DNA of 44,097 nucleotides, from the NCBI GenBank assembly GCA_964646985.1, contig CAZYFI010000005.1, positions 1 through 44,097 on the forward strand, written 5' to 3'. The notes below the pieces were generated by a model. The model was not told the DNA's origin and searched no databases. It was given only the letters and a program-made list of their open reading frames with translations. The position numbers were made by a program, and so were the translations under genes. Positions 31,750 through 40,228 of the stretch are shown here, piece after piece (position 1 is the first letter of the stretch; every line of letters starts with the position of its first letter). This DNA comes from UBA2253 sp964646985 (lineage in GTDB: Bacteria; Bacillota_I; Bacilli_A; ML615J-28; CAG-698).

Positions 31750-33013
31750 TTCGCCTCATTTTACAAATATAAAACCCATCACAATAATACTCATTTGGAA
31801 GAATTGTTTGTTCATAAACAATTTCAAATTCTGAATGATTATCTAGAAAAGCACGTACTTGTTCTTCGTTTTCTTCTTTATTAATGGTACATGTTGAATA
31901 AGTATAAAACCCACCTTTTTTTACAAGTTGATAGGTGCTTTCCAAAATATTGGCTTGCAAAGCCATGATTTCTTTAATGGCTTGCAAAGTCAAATTATAC
32001 TTGATATCTGATTTATGCGATAAGACCCCAAGTCCAGAGCAAGGAACATCGGCCAATACTTGATCAAATGTTTCGGTTTTCACAACTTGAGAAAGAGTTA
32101 ATACATCAATTTGCTGTGTTTTCACATTCGTCACACCAAGTCGTTTGAATGTATTTTCCATCAATTTTATTTTATGTGCATGTACATCACACGCATAAAT
32201 CTGTCCAGTATTATTCATAATCGCAGCCAAATGAGCACTTTTGCCTCCTGGTGCACTACAAGCATCCAAAATAACATCTCCTTGTTTTGGAGACATTACT
32301 TCAGCAACCATTTGCGAAGATAAGTCTTGAATCGTAAGTAACCCTTTTTGAAACAAATCGGTTTTTTGCACTTCGCCACTTGCAATGTAAGCAAATTCAC
32401 CAATTTGAGCTTTCTTAAACTTCACTTTGGATTGATTCATCGCCTCTAAAATGGATTCTGGTGTTCCTTTTAAAGTATTGATACGAACGCCTTCATTCTT
32501 ATCGCTAAAAAAGGCTTCTAAAATTTTCTCAACTTGATCAAAACGATAATCTTTTAATAAATAGGCAATCAACCAAAGAGGATAAGAATATTTCACACTC
32601 AAAAGTTCTTCTTGTTCTAAGTCCATAAAACTTCGCAAAGGATTTCTTTGCAAATTTCGTAATACGGCATTGACAAAAGAACCAATATAACGATCTTTTA
32701 AATTGGCAATGTCAACTGCTTCGTTGACAACTGCATAATCAGGAATTCGCAAAAATACTAATTGGTAGGCAGACATGGCTAACAAGATACGAACCCAAGG
32801 TTTTTGTTTTTGTCTACCACTATATGGTTCTAAATAAAAATCCAGTGTATACAAACGTTCGAGCGTTCCGTACACTAGTTTTGAAAACAAAGTCCGATCT
32901 TCATGCGACAATTCAAACTTCGTCAAATATTCATTGACAACAATGTTAGAATATGCTTTTTTTGTAATGATTTTTTCTAAAGCTTCTAAAGCCAATTTTC
33001 TTGGATTCATCAT
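31724..33013 (-). CDS. rsmB: 16S rRNA cytosine-C5 methyltransferase RsmB
   Basis: Methylates C967 (E. coli numbering) of 16S rRNA. The 429-residue protein has an N-terminal NusB-like RNA-binding domain (about 1-130) and a C-terminal SAM-dependent domain with DACSAPGGKSAH (250-261), the PC motif DVPCSGLG (Cys325) and the catalytic TC motif STCT (Cys375). Start: the ATG at 33011-33013 overlaps the PHP gene stop; the next codon is also ATG. The Shine-Dalgarno is weak, so translational coupling is likely. Confidence 0.95.
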   Translation of the reverse strand: MMNPRKLALEALEKIITKKAYSNIVVNEYLTKFELSHEDRTLFSKLVYGTLERLYTLDFYLEPYSGRQKQKPWVRILLAMSAYQLVFLRIPDYAVVNEAVDIANLKDRYIGSFVNAVLRNLQRNPLRSFMDLEQEELLSVKYSYPLWLIAYLLKDYRFDQVEKILEAFFSDKNEGVRINTLKGTPESILEAMNQSKVKFKKAQIGEFAYIASGEVQKTDLFQKGLLTIQDLSSQMVAEVMSPKQGDVILDACSAPGGKSAHLAAIMNNTGQIYACDVHAHKIKLMENTFKRLGVTNVKTQQIDVLTLSQVVKTETFDQVLADVPCSGLGVLSHKSDIKYNLTLQAIKEIMALQANILESTYQLVKKGGFYTYSTCTINKEENEEQVRAFLDNHSEFEIVYEQTILPNEYYCDGFYICKMRRNEIANINL

Positions 33014-33819
33014 ATTTTAATACCACATTTTTCTAAAAAAGTTTGTAAATAGGGGCCTTCTAAAACGACGGACCCAATATCGCCATGTTTATAATCATCA
33101 AATCGATGAAAATCACTACCAGCAGTGATGAACAAGTGATTTTTTATGGCAAGCTCAGTATACTTGGCTTCATCATGTTCTTTGTTTTGTGAATAAATGG
33201 CTTCAAGCCCATCGATCCCCAAAGAAATGATTTCTTCGGCTTCTACCTCTTTTAATAAAGTAGGATGTGCCAAAACAGCCAACCCACCAAATTGATGGAT
33301 CAGGGCAATTCCTTCTTTTGAAGTCACCTTTGTGCTCGGAAGATAAGCGGGACATCCACGACCGATTAATTTAGAAAAAATCTCTTCACGAGAATATGGA
33401 TAGCCTTGTGCCATAATTTCTTGCGCAATGGTTCCACGCGTGACGCTATGAATGTTTTTTGTGAAATCCATGTTTAAATCAATATTGAAATGTTGCTTCA
33501 ATTTCTCACCAATGAAATGAGCCCTTTTCAACCGATGATTTCTTTGCAATTGCAACAATTGGTTCAACTCTTGCATGTTACTTTCATTGTTAAAATAACC
33601 CAAAATATGAACGCTTTCGTTCTTATATTCGGTAGATAATTCAACTCCAATGATAATTTTGGGTTTTTTCTTACTTTGTTTGATTGCATCAAGAGAACCT
33701 TGTAAAAAATCATGATCAGTAATACTGATAAAATCAAGGCTTGATGCGATTGCTAGTACTTCCGCGACACTTAATGCGCCATCAGAATACGTCGTGTGCA
33801 TGTGGAAGTCACCTTTCAT
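33010..33819 (-). CDS. PHP-domain phosphoesterase (RNase AM/TrpH-like)
   Basis: A 269-residue polymerase-and-histidinol-phosphatase (PHP) domain protein. Metal ligands: HMHTTYSDG (about 6-14), ITDHD (about 33-37), GVELS (about 58-62), LAHP (about 190-193) and GSDFH (about 234-238). Relatives hydrolyse 3',5'-nucleoside bisphosphates or trim RNA 5' ends; either fits a neighbourhood of rRNA modification and ribosome assembly genes (inference). It overlaps the upstream orphan gene by 4 nt and rsmB by 4 nt. Confidence 0.9.
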   Translation of the reverse strand: MKGDFHMHTTYSDGALSVAEVLAIASSLDFISITDHDFLQGSLDAIKQSKKKPKIIIGVELSTEYKNESVHILGYFNNESNMQELNQLLQLQRNHRLKRAHFIGEKLKQHFNIDLNMDFTKNIHSVTRGTIAQEIMAQGYPYSREEIFSKLIGRGCPAYLPSTKVTSKEGIALIHQFGGLAVLAHPTLLKEVEAEEIISLGIDGLEAIYSQNKEHDEAKYTELAIKNHLFITAGSDFHRFDDYKHGDIGSVVLEGPYLQTFLEKCGIKI

Positions 33820-34733
33820 ACATTCTCCATTTCATCATAAATTAATAACATAATATAGCGTTTTTCCAATTCTTGGTAATATTCTTTGAAAATGAGATAG
33901 TCAAACAACTCTACTCCTGCAGTCATGCGAACTACAAAACGAATTTTATTAAATAAATCAACCCATTCCGTAAATTTCATGGCTACAACAGCATCTGTAT
34001 TCAAAAAATAGCGATAAGAATAAGCAGAAGAGTAATTGGTCAATTTGCTTGTTTCCAAGCAATGAACCAAAGTCTTAATCGTATTGGTAATTAGCTCGCC
34101 ACTATTGTAATAAATAAAATCATGGGCTTCTTGAAACGATTTATAGCCATCCAACATTAAGGCAATATTACGATTCAATGCCTCTAATTCCAAATATGAT
34201 TTATCATTGCAGATGCTATAGGAAGTCATTTTCATTTTTTTAAAATATAGATTTTGAAATTCATTTAAATCACGATTTAAATCATCTAAAAAGCCAAATA
34301 AATCAAGAGTTTCTGAAAATGCATCTTCTAGTTTTTGATCTTCAACTTGCTCAACATATTGAAACAAATCGACCTTATTTTTTAAATCATCAAGGATTCT
34401 TTTCATTTTGGATACTTTTTTGTCTAAACCAAAGATTTGTTCCGTCACTTCTTGTTTTTTACTACGAGCTTTGGAAAACAATTTTAGAAAATAAAATTGA
34501 TGCCAAGTTATCTCAGCTTTTGCTTCAAATTGTTTTAATGTTTCTTTTATTTTTGCAATCTTGGCTTTCAAATCAGGCAACATATTGATGGAACGTCCTA
34601 GATTAGAAAAAACGACACGTTCATAATATATATCTTCATCAGAAACATTTAATTTCCTTTTCCCGCTAGGAATATCGGGAATTTGAATATCAATTTTTTC
34701 TTTCTGCATCGTGTTTTTATCTTTTTTCTTCAT
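33816..34733 (-). CDS. Uncharacterised helical/coiled-coil protein
   Basis: I do not recognise this 305-residue protein. The N-terminus is very basic and low-complexity (MKKKDKNTMQKEK). A linker with PDIPSGKRKL follows, then long amphipathic helices: probable coiled coils at about 52-75 and 95-130, and helices through to the end. There are no membrane spans, signal peptide, nucleotide motif or metal cluster, and few cysteines. It is first in an operon of rRNA-modification and ribosome-assembly genes and overlaps the PHP gene by 4 nt (ATGA). The start at 34733 has only a weak Shine-Dalgarno; an ATG at 34709 is possible. Confidence 0.75.
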   Translation of the reverse strand: MKKKDKNTMQKEKIDIQIPDIPSGKRKLNVSDEDIYYERVVFSNLGRSINMLPDLKAKIAKIKETLKQFEAKAEITWHQFYFLKLFSKARSKKQEVTEQIFGLDKKVSKMKRILDDLKNKVDLFQYVEQVEDQKLEDAFSETLDLFGFLDDLNRDLNEFQNLYFKKMKMTSYSICNDKSYLELEALNRNIALMLDGYKSFQEAHDFIYYNSGELITNTIKTLVHCLETSKLTNYSSAYSYRYFLNTDAVVAMKFTEWVDLFNKIRFVVRMTAGVELFDYLIFKEYYQELEKRYIMLLIYDEMENV

Positions 34734-34759
34734 TTTGCTCTACTTCTCTTATTTATATT

Positions 34760-34788
34760 ATTATATCATTATTCAGAAAAAAAATGAA
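34760..34788 (-). promoter_or_regulatory. Probable promoter of the orphan-PHP-rsmB-rlmN-rsgA-rpe-thiN operon
   Basis: On minus, TATAAT (34760-34765) with a weak -35 TTCATT (34783-34788) at 17-nt spacing. It lies downstream of the DUF4234 terminator. Confidence 0.4.
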
Positions 34789-34810
34789 TAAAAACCACTC
34801 AATTAAAATA

Positions 34811-34843
34811 AAAAAACATTTCTTAATAAAACATTAAGAAATG
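34811..34843 (-). terminator. Intrinsic terminator of the DUF4234 gene
   Basis: CATTTCTTAAT (34817-34827) pairs perfectly with ATTAAGAAATG (34833-34843) around a 5-nt loop. On minus, six U follow. Confidence 0.87.
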
Positions 34844-34852
34844 CATTTTTGC

Positions 34853-35170
34853 TTATTTTACAAGACGATTAGCTTGGTCTTGCATTAAGAAAGGATTCAC
34901 AAAGCCAATCGCAATTAAACTAAATAACAAATAAATAATCGATTGATCTGTTGCCCCTTGTTTTGCCAGGCGTTTTCCGGCAGCATATTGCCAATAAACC
35001 GCATAAATACCGAATGTAAAAATCAACATCAAAAAATGGCCCAATCCATTAAAACCTTCATTTGTTTCTTTTTTTAATTCTACTTGAAACTTAATGATCC
35101 AATAAATAGGATAAATCCCAAATGTGAAAAGAAACAATACAATCATCATACCTATAGAACGTTTTGTCAT
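34853..35170 (-). CDS. DUF4234 small membrane protein
   Basis: A 105-residue integral membrane protein with three hydrophobic segments (about 6-27, 43-62, 77-97). It carries the repeated family pattern FTFGIYPIYW (15-24) and FTFGIYAVYW (51-60), characteristic of DUF4234. Function is unknown. AAGGAGG lies 5 nt before the ATG. It is monocistronic between eno and the rsmB operon, with its own promoter and terminator. Confidence 0.85.
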   Translation of the reverse strand: MTKRSIGMMIVLFLFTFGIYPIYWIIKFQVELKKETNEGFNGLGHFLMLIFTFGIYAVYWQYAAGKRLAKQGATDQSIIYLLFSLIAIGFVNPFLMQDQANRLVK

Positions 35171-35192
35171 AAATCCTCCTTATGATAGTTAT

Positions 35193-35220
35193 ATTATAAC
35201 ATTTCGTTGCCATAAATCAA
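35193..35220 (-). promoter_or_regulatory. Promoter of the DUF4234 gene
   Basis: On minus, TTGATT (35215-35220), 16-nt spacer, TATAAT (35193-35198) with extended TGT. Confidence 0.55.
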
Positions 35221-35222
35221 AG

Positions 35223-35256
35223 AAAAAAGACCTTTTTCTCTTAAGATAAAAGGTCT
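35223..35256 (-). terminator. Intrinsic terminator of gpmI-eno
   Basis: AGACCTTTT (35228-35236) pairs with AAAAGGTCT (35248-35256). On minus, six U follow. Confidence 0.85.
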
Positions 35257-35272
35257 CAATCACAAATAAAAG

Positions 35273-36568
35273 TTATTTTTTTACACTATATAACGATTTG
35301 ATACCATTAAATACAGCAGTTGAACCAAGTTCATCTTCAATGCGTAATAATTGATTGTATTTCGCAATTCGATCAGTTCGACTCATAGAACCGGTTTTAA
35401 TTTGTCCAACATTAAGTGCAACAGCGATGTCAGCAATGGTTGTGTCTTCTGTTTCACCAGAACGATGACTAATGACAGCGGTATATCCAGCTTTTTTAGC
35501 CAATTCTACGGCTTCAAATGTTTCAGTTAAAGAACCAATTTGATTCACTTTAATCAATACAGAGTTGGCAACACCCATTTCAATTCCACGAGCGATACGT
35601 TTTGTGTTGGTTACAAACAAATCATCACCAATCAATTGAATTTTCTTGCCAATTAATTTTGTTAAATACTTCCAGCCATCCCAGTCGTTTTCATCAAGGC
35701 CATCTTCAATAGACACGATTGGATATTTTTCAACCAATTCAGCATAAAAATGAGCCAAAGCTTTGGAATCAAAAGATTTCCCGCCTTCTCCTGCTAGCAC
35801 ATAAGTTTTTGTTTCTTTGTTATAAAATTCAGATGCAGCAACATCCATAGCAAGTACAACATCTTTGCCAGCAACATAACCAGCATTTTTGATTGCTTCT
35901 AAAATCACAATGATTGCTTCTTCGTTGCTTGATAAGTTTGGTGCAAATCCACCTTCATCGCCAACCGATGTATTCAAACCACGATTTTTTAGAACCTTTT
36001 TTAAATTGTGAAATACTTCTGCACCCATGCGCAAAGCTTCTTTAAAAGATGGTGCGCCAACAGGCATAATCATGAATTCTTGAAAGTCAACATTATTGTC
36101 TGCATGAGAACCACCATTTAGAATGTTCATCATTGGTGTTGGTATTTCTTTCGCATTGAATCCACCTAGATAATTGTAAAGTGAAAGCCCACACAAATCA
36201 GAAGCCGCTCTAGCAACAGCCATAGAAACACCTAAAATAGCGTTTGCACCCAATTTTGCTTTGTTTGGTGTTCCATCAAGTTCAATCATAAGTTTGTCAA
36301 TCCCAACTTGATCAAAAACATTCATTCCAATGATTTCCGGAGCAATGACATCATTGACATTGTCAACCGCATTTAATACACCTTTGCCTAAATAACGGGC
36401 TTTGTCTCCATCACGTAATTCTACAGCTTCATGTTCTCCTGTTGATGCTCCACTTGGAACGATAGCGCGTCCAAACGCATCACTTTCTGTGTAAACTTCA
36501 ACTTCGACAGTTGGATTTCCGCGTGAGTCTAAAACCTCACGAGCATAAACTTCTTTAATAAATGGCAT
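35273..36568 (-). CDS. eno: Enolase
   Basis: Converts 2-phosphoglycerate to phosphoenolpyruvate. The 431-residue length is normal. It begins MPFIKEVYAREVLDSRGNPT. The Mg site and catalytic residues appear in GDEGGFAPN (about 204-212), SIEDGLDENDWDGW, IGDDLFVTN and the signature SHRSGETEDTTIADIAV. It is 17 nt downstream of gpmI, so consecutive glycolytic steps share one transcript. Confidence 0.98.
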   Translation of the reverse strand: MPFIKEVYAREVLDSRGNPTVEVEVYTESDAFGRAIVPSGASTGEHEAVELRDGDKARYLGKGVLNAVDNVNDVIAPEIIGMNVFDQVGIDKLMIELDGTPNKAKLGANAILGVSMAVARAASDLCGLSLYNYLGGFNAKEIPTPMMNILNGGSHADNNVDFQEFMIMPVGAPSFKEALRMGAEVFHNLKKVLKNRGLNTSVGDEGGFAPNLSSNEEAIIVILEAIKNAGYVAGKDVVLAMDVAASEFYNKETKTYVLAGEGGKSFDSKALAHFYAELVEKYPIVSIEDGLDENDWDGWKYLTKLIGKKIQLIGDDLFVTNTKRIARGIEMGVANSVLIKVNQIGSLTETFEAVELAKKAGYTAVISHRSGETEDTTIADIAVALNVGQIKTGSMSRTDRIAKYNQLLRIEDELGSTAVFNGIKSLYSVKK

Positions 36569-36585
36569 AATTTCTATTTCCTTTC

Positions 36586-38115
36586 TTATTTTGAATCAAT
36601 TAAAGTTTTCCCAGTCATAGAATCTGGTTGCTTTATGTTCATTAATTGTAACATCGTTGGTGCAACATCACCTAAAATGCCACCCTTACGTAATTGTAAT
36701 CCTTTTTTTGTAATTATACAAGGTACTGGATTTGTGGTATGAGCAGAAAACGGTTTCCCGAATTCATCAAATACTTTTTCAGCATTGCCATGATCAGCAA
36801 TAATCATCATTGTTCCATCAACAGATTTCATCTTCTCATATATTTTGCCAACACATTCATCTACTGTTTCCACAGCTTTCACAGTGGCATCAAATACCGT
36901 GGTATGACCTACCATATCGCAATTCGCAAAATTTAAAACGATTACATCAAATTTACCAGAATCGATTTCTTTTAAAACACGATCACAGACCAAATAGGCA
37001 CTCATTTCTGGCATCATATCATAAGTTGCAACTTTTGGTGACGGAATTAAGACTCTCGTTGCATTTAATATCTCTTTGTCTTCGCCTCCATCAAAGAAAT
37101 AAGTCACATGGGCATATTTCTCAGTTTCTGCAATTCTTAACTGTGTTAATCCATGTTGACTGATGATTTCTCCAAATGTATCTTTTAACTCTTGCAAAGA
37201 AAAAGCAACTTCACCTTTTACATGTTCACTATATGGCATCATGGAAACAAACGTGAAATTCGAAAAATGGCGTTTATTTTTTAATGGCACCAAATCAGGA
37301 TTTGTTAATGCAGTTGAAATTTCAATGGCGCGATCAGGACGGAAGTTTGCGAAAATAACACTGTCACCATCTTCAATATTTGAATCTGGATTTGCTACAT
37401 AAGGTATTACAAACTCATCAGTAATTCCTTCTGCATAACTTTCATTGATACCAACAAAAACATCTTTCAACATTGCTTGGTTATATACCAATGCATCATA
37501 AGCCAATTGCAAACGATTAAAGTTCTTATCACGATCCATTGCATAATAACGACCACTCACAACACCAATTTTACTGCTTCCTAATTCCATTATTTTATCT
37601 TGTAATTGCTTTAAATAAAGAGTTGCCGATTTTGGTGGAACATCACGTCCATCAAGAAACGCATGAACCACGACTTCTTTGACTCCTGCTTTTATCCCTT
37701 TTTCTAACAAATATAAAATATGGCTTATATGAGAGTGTACCCCTCCATCAGATAACAAACCCATAATATGTAATTTTGATTGATGAATCACAGCTTGAGA
37801 AATGGCTTTTTTGATAGCAGAAACCTGGTCCAACTCTTGATTGCGAACCGAAATGTTAAGTCGCGTTAACGATTGATAAACAACTCTACCTGCACCAATG
37901 TTCAAATTACCAACTTCACTATTTCCCATTTGTCCATCGGGTAGCCCAACATCTTCTCCACTTGCCCCTAATGTTGTATTAGGATAATTTTGAAATAAAT
38001 AATTAATGTTCGGTGTTTTGGCCGCAGCAATTGCATTGCCAACTTTCGTTTCCGAAAGTCCAAAGCCATCCATAATCACCAACATTAACGGTTTTGTATA
38101 GATCAATTCATTCAT
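36586..38115 (-). CDS. gpmI: 2,3-bisphosphoglycerate-independent phosphoglycerate mutase
   Basis: A Mn-dependent phosphoglycerate mutase of 509 residues in the alkaline phosphatase superfamily. First metal Asp at Asp16 (VIMDGFG); phosphoserine nucleophile Ser66 in MGNSEVGNLNIGAGR; HAFLDGRDVPP; late metal sites in ADHGNAE and the final SAHTTNPVP. AAGGAG precedes the ATG. It is the first gene of gpmI-eno, with a near-consensus promoter. Confidence 0.98.
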   Translation of the reverse strand: MNELIYTKPLMLVIMDGFGLSETKVGNAIAAAKTPNINYLFQNYPNTTLGASGEDVGLPDGQMGNSEVGNLNIGAGRVVYQSLTRLNISVRNQELDQVSAIKKAISQAVIHQSKLHIMGLLSDGGVHSHISHILYLLEKGIKAGVKEVVVHAFLDGRDVPPKSATLYLKQLQDKIMELGSSKIGVVSGRYYAMDRDKNFNRLQLAYDALVYNQAMLKDVFVGINESYAEGITDEFVIPYVANPDSNIEDGDSVIFANFRPDRAIEISTALTNPDLVPLKNKRHFSNFTFVSMMPYSEHVKGEVAFSLQELKDTFGEIISQHGLTQLRIAETEKYAHVTYFFDGGEDKEILNATRVLIPSPKVATYDMMPEMSAYLVCDRVLKEIDSGKFDVIVLNFANCDMVGHTTVFDATVKAVETVDECVGKIYEKMKSVDGTMMIIADHGNAEKVFDEFGKPFSAHTTNPVPCIITKKGLQLRKGGILGDVAPTMLQLMNIKQPDSMTGKTLIDSK

Positions 38116-38141
38116 GAATTCTACTCCTTATTGTCTTAATT

Positions 38142-38170
38142 ATTATACACCAAACGTTGCTTTTTATCAA
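38142..38170 (-). promoter_or_regulatory. SigA-like promoter of gpmI-eno
   Basis: On minus, TTGATA (38165-38170), 17-nt spacer, TATAAT (38142-38147). Confidence 0.68.
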
Positions 38171-38193
38171 GACAAGTGAAATTGAAAATGTAT

Positions 38194-38706
38194 TCACTCA
38201 TTTAGGGGGTTTTCATTGATTAAAAGTAAAAATTGTTTCAATATTAATTGTGTTGCAATAACCAAAAAGGGAAAGCGAATGACCATAGCCAATAATCGCC
38301 AATAGATAAGAGCATTGGAAAATCCATATATTTCATTAGCCAAAGTATTGACCAATGTTTCGGAAATGGTCGTAACCCCAATGATTATAATGTATTTTAC
38401 AAGTTCTTTTTTGCTTGGAACCAAACGAATCAATCCACCTGCCAGTCCCCATATCATCGTCGATATCGTATAAACAGACCAAAAACTTGCCATTGGCGAT
38501 ATCATAAAATAAACAGTATCCGTTACAAAACCAACTAGTAATCCCCACCATGGACCAAGCAAAAACCCGGCAATCAGCAAGGGAATGGGAAACAGACTGA
38601 TTCGCATACTTTCCCCAAGTTGAATGGATAAAAATGTTTTTAAAACAATTGCCATCGATGCAAACAACGCTGCTAAAGCTATTTTTCTAATTTTTTTATT
38701 TCGCAT
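38194..38706 (-). CDS. folT: ECF transporter substrate-binding subunit, FolT-like (folate)
   Basis: A 170-residue hydrophobic protein with about six membrane spans. It matches S-components of energy-coupling-factor vitamin transporters, most like the folate type. The N-terminal KKIRKIALAALFASMAIVLK helix contains the Ala-rich docking surface (ALAALFAS). The central SMRISLFPIPLLIAGFLLGP followed by GLLVGFVTDTVYFM is typical of the group. The EcfA/EcfT energising module is not in the window. Start: the ATG at 38704-38706 behind AAAGGA; the open frame to 38799 is not used. Substrate assignment is by resemblance only. Confidence 0.8.
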   Translation of the reverse strand: MRNKKIRKIALAALFASMAIVLKTFLSIQLGESMRISLFPIPLLIAGFLLGPWWGLLVGFVTDTVYFMISPMASFWSVYTISTMIWGLAGGLIRLVPSKKELVKYIIIIGVTTISETLVNTLANEIYGFSNALIYWRLLAMVIRFPFLVIATQLILKQFLLLINENPLNE

Positions 38707-38730
38707 GTTTTTATTCCTTTTCTCCAAAAC

Positions 38731-38759
38731 ATTATAGCATTTATTTCTCTGATTGTTAA
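38731..38759 (-). promoter_or_regulatory. SigA-like promoter of folT
   Basis: On minus, TTAACA (38754-38759), 17-nt spacer, TATAAT (38731-38736) with extended TGC. The leader is under 25 nt, so a riboswitch downstream of this promoter is excluded. Confidence 0.68.
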
Positions 38760-38937
38760 GGACTATCTTTGTTGTCATCATACCAGATGTTAAAAACAAA
38801 ATTTATTAATCTCATTATTCAATCTGTAATCGTTTATTGTTTTCTTCGTTTATTTACCCGGTGATTCCCTTCACACCAAGCACAAGCGAAATATCGGGCG
38901 AATTATTGCTTTTTACAGCCATTTTTAATTTTAATAC

Positions 38938-38967
38938 AAAAAAAAGAAATCTTTTAAAAGATTTCTT
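38938..38967 (-). terminator. Intrinsic terminator of ftsZ
   Basis: A perfect 24-nt palindrome, AAGAAATCTTTT (38944-38955) with AAAAGATTTCTT (38956-38967), followed on minus by a U-tract. It begins 6 nt after the ftsZ stop. Confidence 0.87.
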
Positions 38968-38973
38968 ATGATT

Positions 38974-40122
38974 TTATTTAAAACGGTTCTTTAACCAAGC
39001 TGGAATTGAATTATCGCCTTTCACTCGTTCTTTCTTTCCTTCAGATGATGGTGTATCTTGTGGTTTTTCACCTTCAACAGCTGGTTCAGGAACGAACGCT
39101 GGTTTTACTTCTTTTTCAATCGGTTTGTAACTTGGAAATCCTGCATTAGCAGGTTCATCAACAGGCACTTCTTTGGAATCAAATCCAGTAGCAATGACTG
39201 TTACAATCAATTCTCCTTGAAGATCCATATTAAAACCAGTTCCACAAACCAAATCAATTTCTGATGATGAGGCATTTTGGATTTCGGTCATGACTTCAAC
39301 CACTTCTTGCATAGCAATGTCAACATCACTTGTGATAAAAACAATCGCATCAGTTGCACCATTGATATCAATTTCTAGAAGAGGGCTGCGAATTGCTTTT
39401 CTGGCTGCTTCCACTGCACGATTTGGCCCAGAGGCAATCCCAATTCCCATCAATGCTGTCCCTTTGTTGCGCATAACAGTGCGGACATCGGCAAAGTCAA
39501 CGTTAATCAAACCAGGAATCGCAACAATTTCCGCAATTCCTTGGACACCACGTCGTAACACATTATCTACTTCACGGAATGCTTCAAGCATTGGTGTATT
39601 TTTATCTGTCATTGACAATAATTTGTCATTTGGAACAACAATCAAAGTATCAACCAATGGTTTCAATTTCTCTAAACCACGAATTGCTTGTGCTTGACGT
39701 TTTCTTCCTTCAAACGAGAAAGGTTTTGTAACAATCCCTACTGTTAAGCAACCAAGTTCTTTGGCAATCTTTGCAACAATTGGAGCAGCACCAGTACCGG
39801 TACCACCACCCATTCCAGCGGTGATAAATACCATGTCACTTCCTCTTAAGATTTCCCGAACTTCATCTTCTGATTCTTCAGCGGCTTTTTGGCCAATTTC
39901 AGGATCAGCCCCTGCACCCAAGCCTCGTGTCAATTGCTTGCCAATTTGCAATCGCGTATCGGCTTTCGCAAGACGCAAAACTTGTGCATCGGTATTGATT
40001 ACGATAAATTCAACACCTTTTACATCATTTTCAATCATACGATTGACGGCATTACCACCGCCACCACCAATACCAACTACTTTTATTACTGGTTTTTCAT
40101 TAAATGCGTCTTGACTAAACAT
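38974..40122 (-). CDS. ftsZ: Cell division protein FtsZ
   Basis: A tubulin-like GTPase that forms the division ring; 382 residues. GTP-binding tubulin signature GGGTGTG (105-111); synergy (T7) loop NVDFADVR (about 206); a variable, Pro/Glu-rich linker (about 315-365); conserved C-terminal peptide IPAWLKNRFK (373-382), which binds FtsA, SepF or EzrA-type partners. AAGGAGG precedes the ATG. It is transcribed alone: no ftsA, sepF or dcw cluster genes flank it. It shows the organism divides by an FtsZ ring, unlike some reduced Mollicutes. Confidence 0.98.
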   Translation of the reverse strand: MFSQDAFNEKPVIKVVGIGGGGGNAVNRMIENDVKGVEFIVINTDAQVLRLAKADTRLQIGKQLTRGLGAGADPEIGQKAAEESEDEVREILRGSDMVFITAGMGGGTGTGAAPIVAKIAKELGCLTVGIVTKPFSFEGRKRQAQAIRGLEKLKPLVDTLIVVPNDKLLSMTDKNTPMLEAFREVDNVLRRGVQGIAEIVAIPGLINVDFADVRTVMRNKGTALMGIGIASGPNRAVEAARKAIRSPLLEIDINGATDAIVFITSDVDIAMQEVVEVMTEIQNASSSEIDLVCGTGFNMDLQGELIVTVIATGFDSKEVPVDEPANAGFPSYKPIEKEVKPAFVPEPAVEGEKPQDTPSSEGKKERVKGDNSIPAWLKNRFK

Positions 40123-40162
40123 AATATCCTCCTTGGTTGGTTATTACATAATTACTTAATTG

Positions 40163-40191
40163 ATTATATCATAAATTAAAATAAAAATAAA
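40163..40191 (-). promoter_or_regulatory. Probable promoter of ftsZ
   Basis: On minus, TTTATT (40186-40191), 17-nt spacer, TATAAT (40163-40168) with extended TGA. It lies between the lipoprotein gene end and ftsZ. Confidence 0.42.
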
Positions 40192-40228
40192 TAATTTAAT
40201 GTGATTTTCAATTTCTTTTTTCGAAATA

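Larger units (their letters stand above)
38707..38973. other. Intergenic region folT/ftsZ with an unexplained G+C-richer block
   Basis: It contains the folT promoter (38731-38759) and the ftsZ terminator (38938-38967). Between them, about 38850-38922 is markedly more G+C-rich than its surroundings. On minus it can be read as a 22-codon open frame (38922-38854) with no Shine-Dalgarno. It can also fold weakly (CCCG/CGGG enclosing GGTG/CACC). No known RNA family or gene was recognised. Confidence 0.5.

Noticed and set aside
38175..38198. AGTGAA/TTCACT inverted repeat at the folT stop as a terminator
   Set aside because: The stem is short, the loop long and there is no U-tract.
38707..38730. Folate (THF) riboswitch upstream of folT
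   Set aside because: The mapped-looking promoter leaves a leader under 25 nt, and no THF-riboswitch motif is recognisable further upstream.
38854..38922. 22-codon minus-strand frame as a small protein gene
   Set aside because: There is no Shine-Dalgarno before the ATG and no promoter between the ftsZ terminator and it; left as part of an unexplained block.
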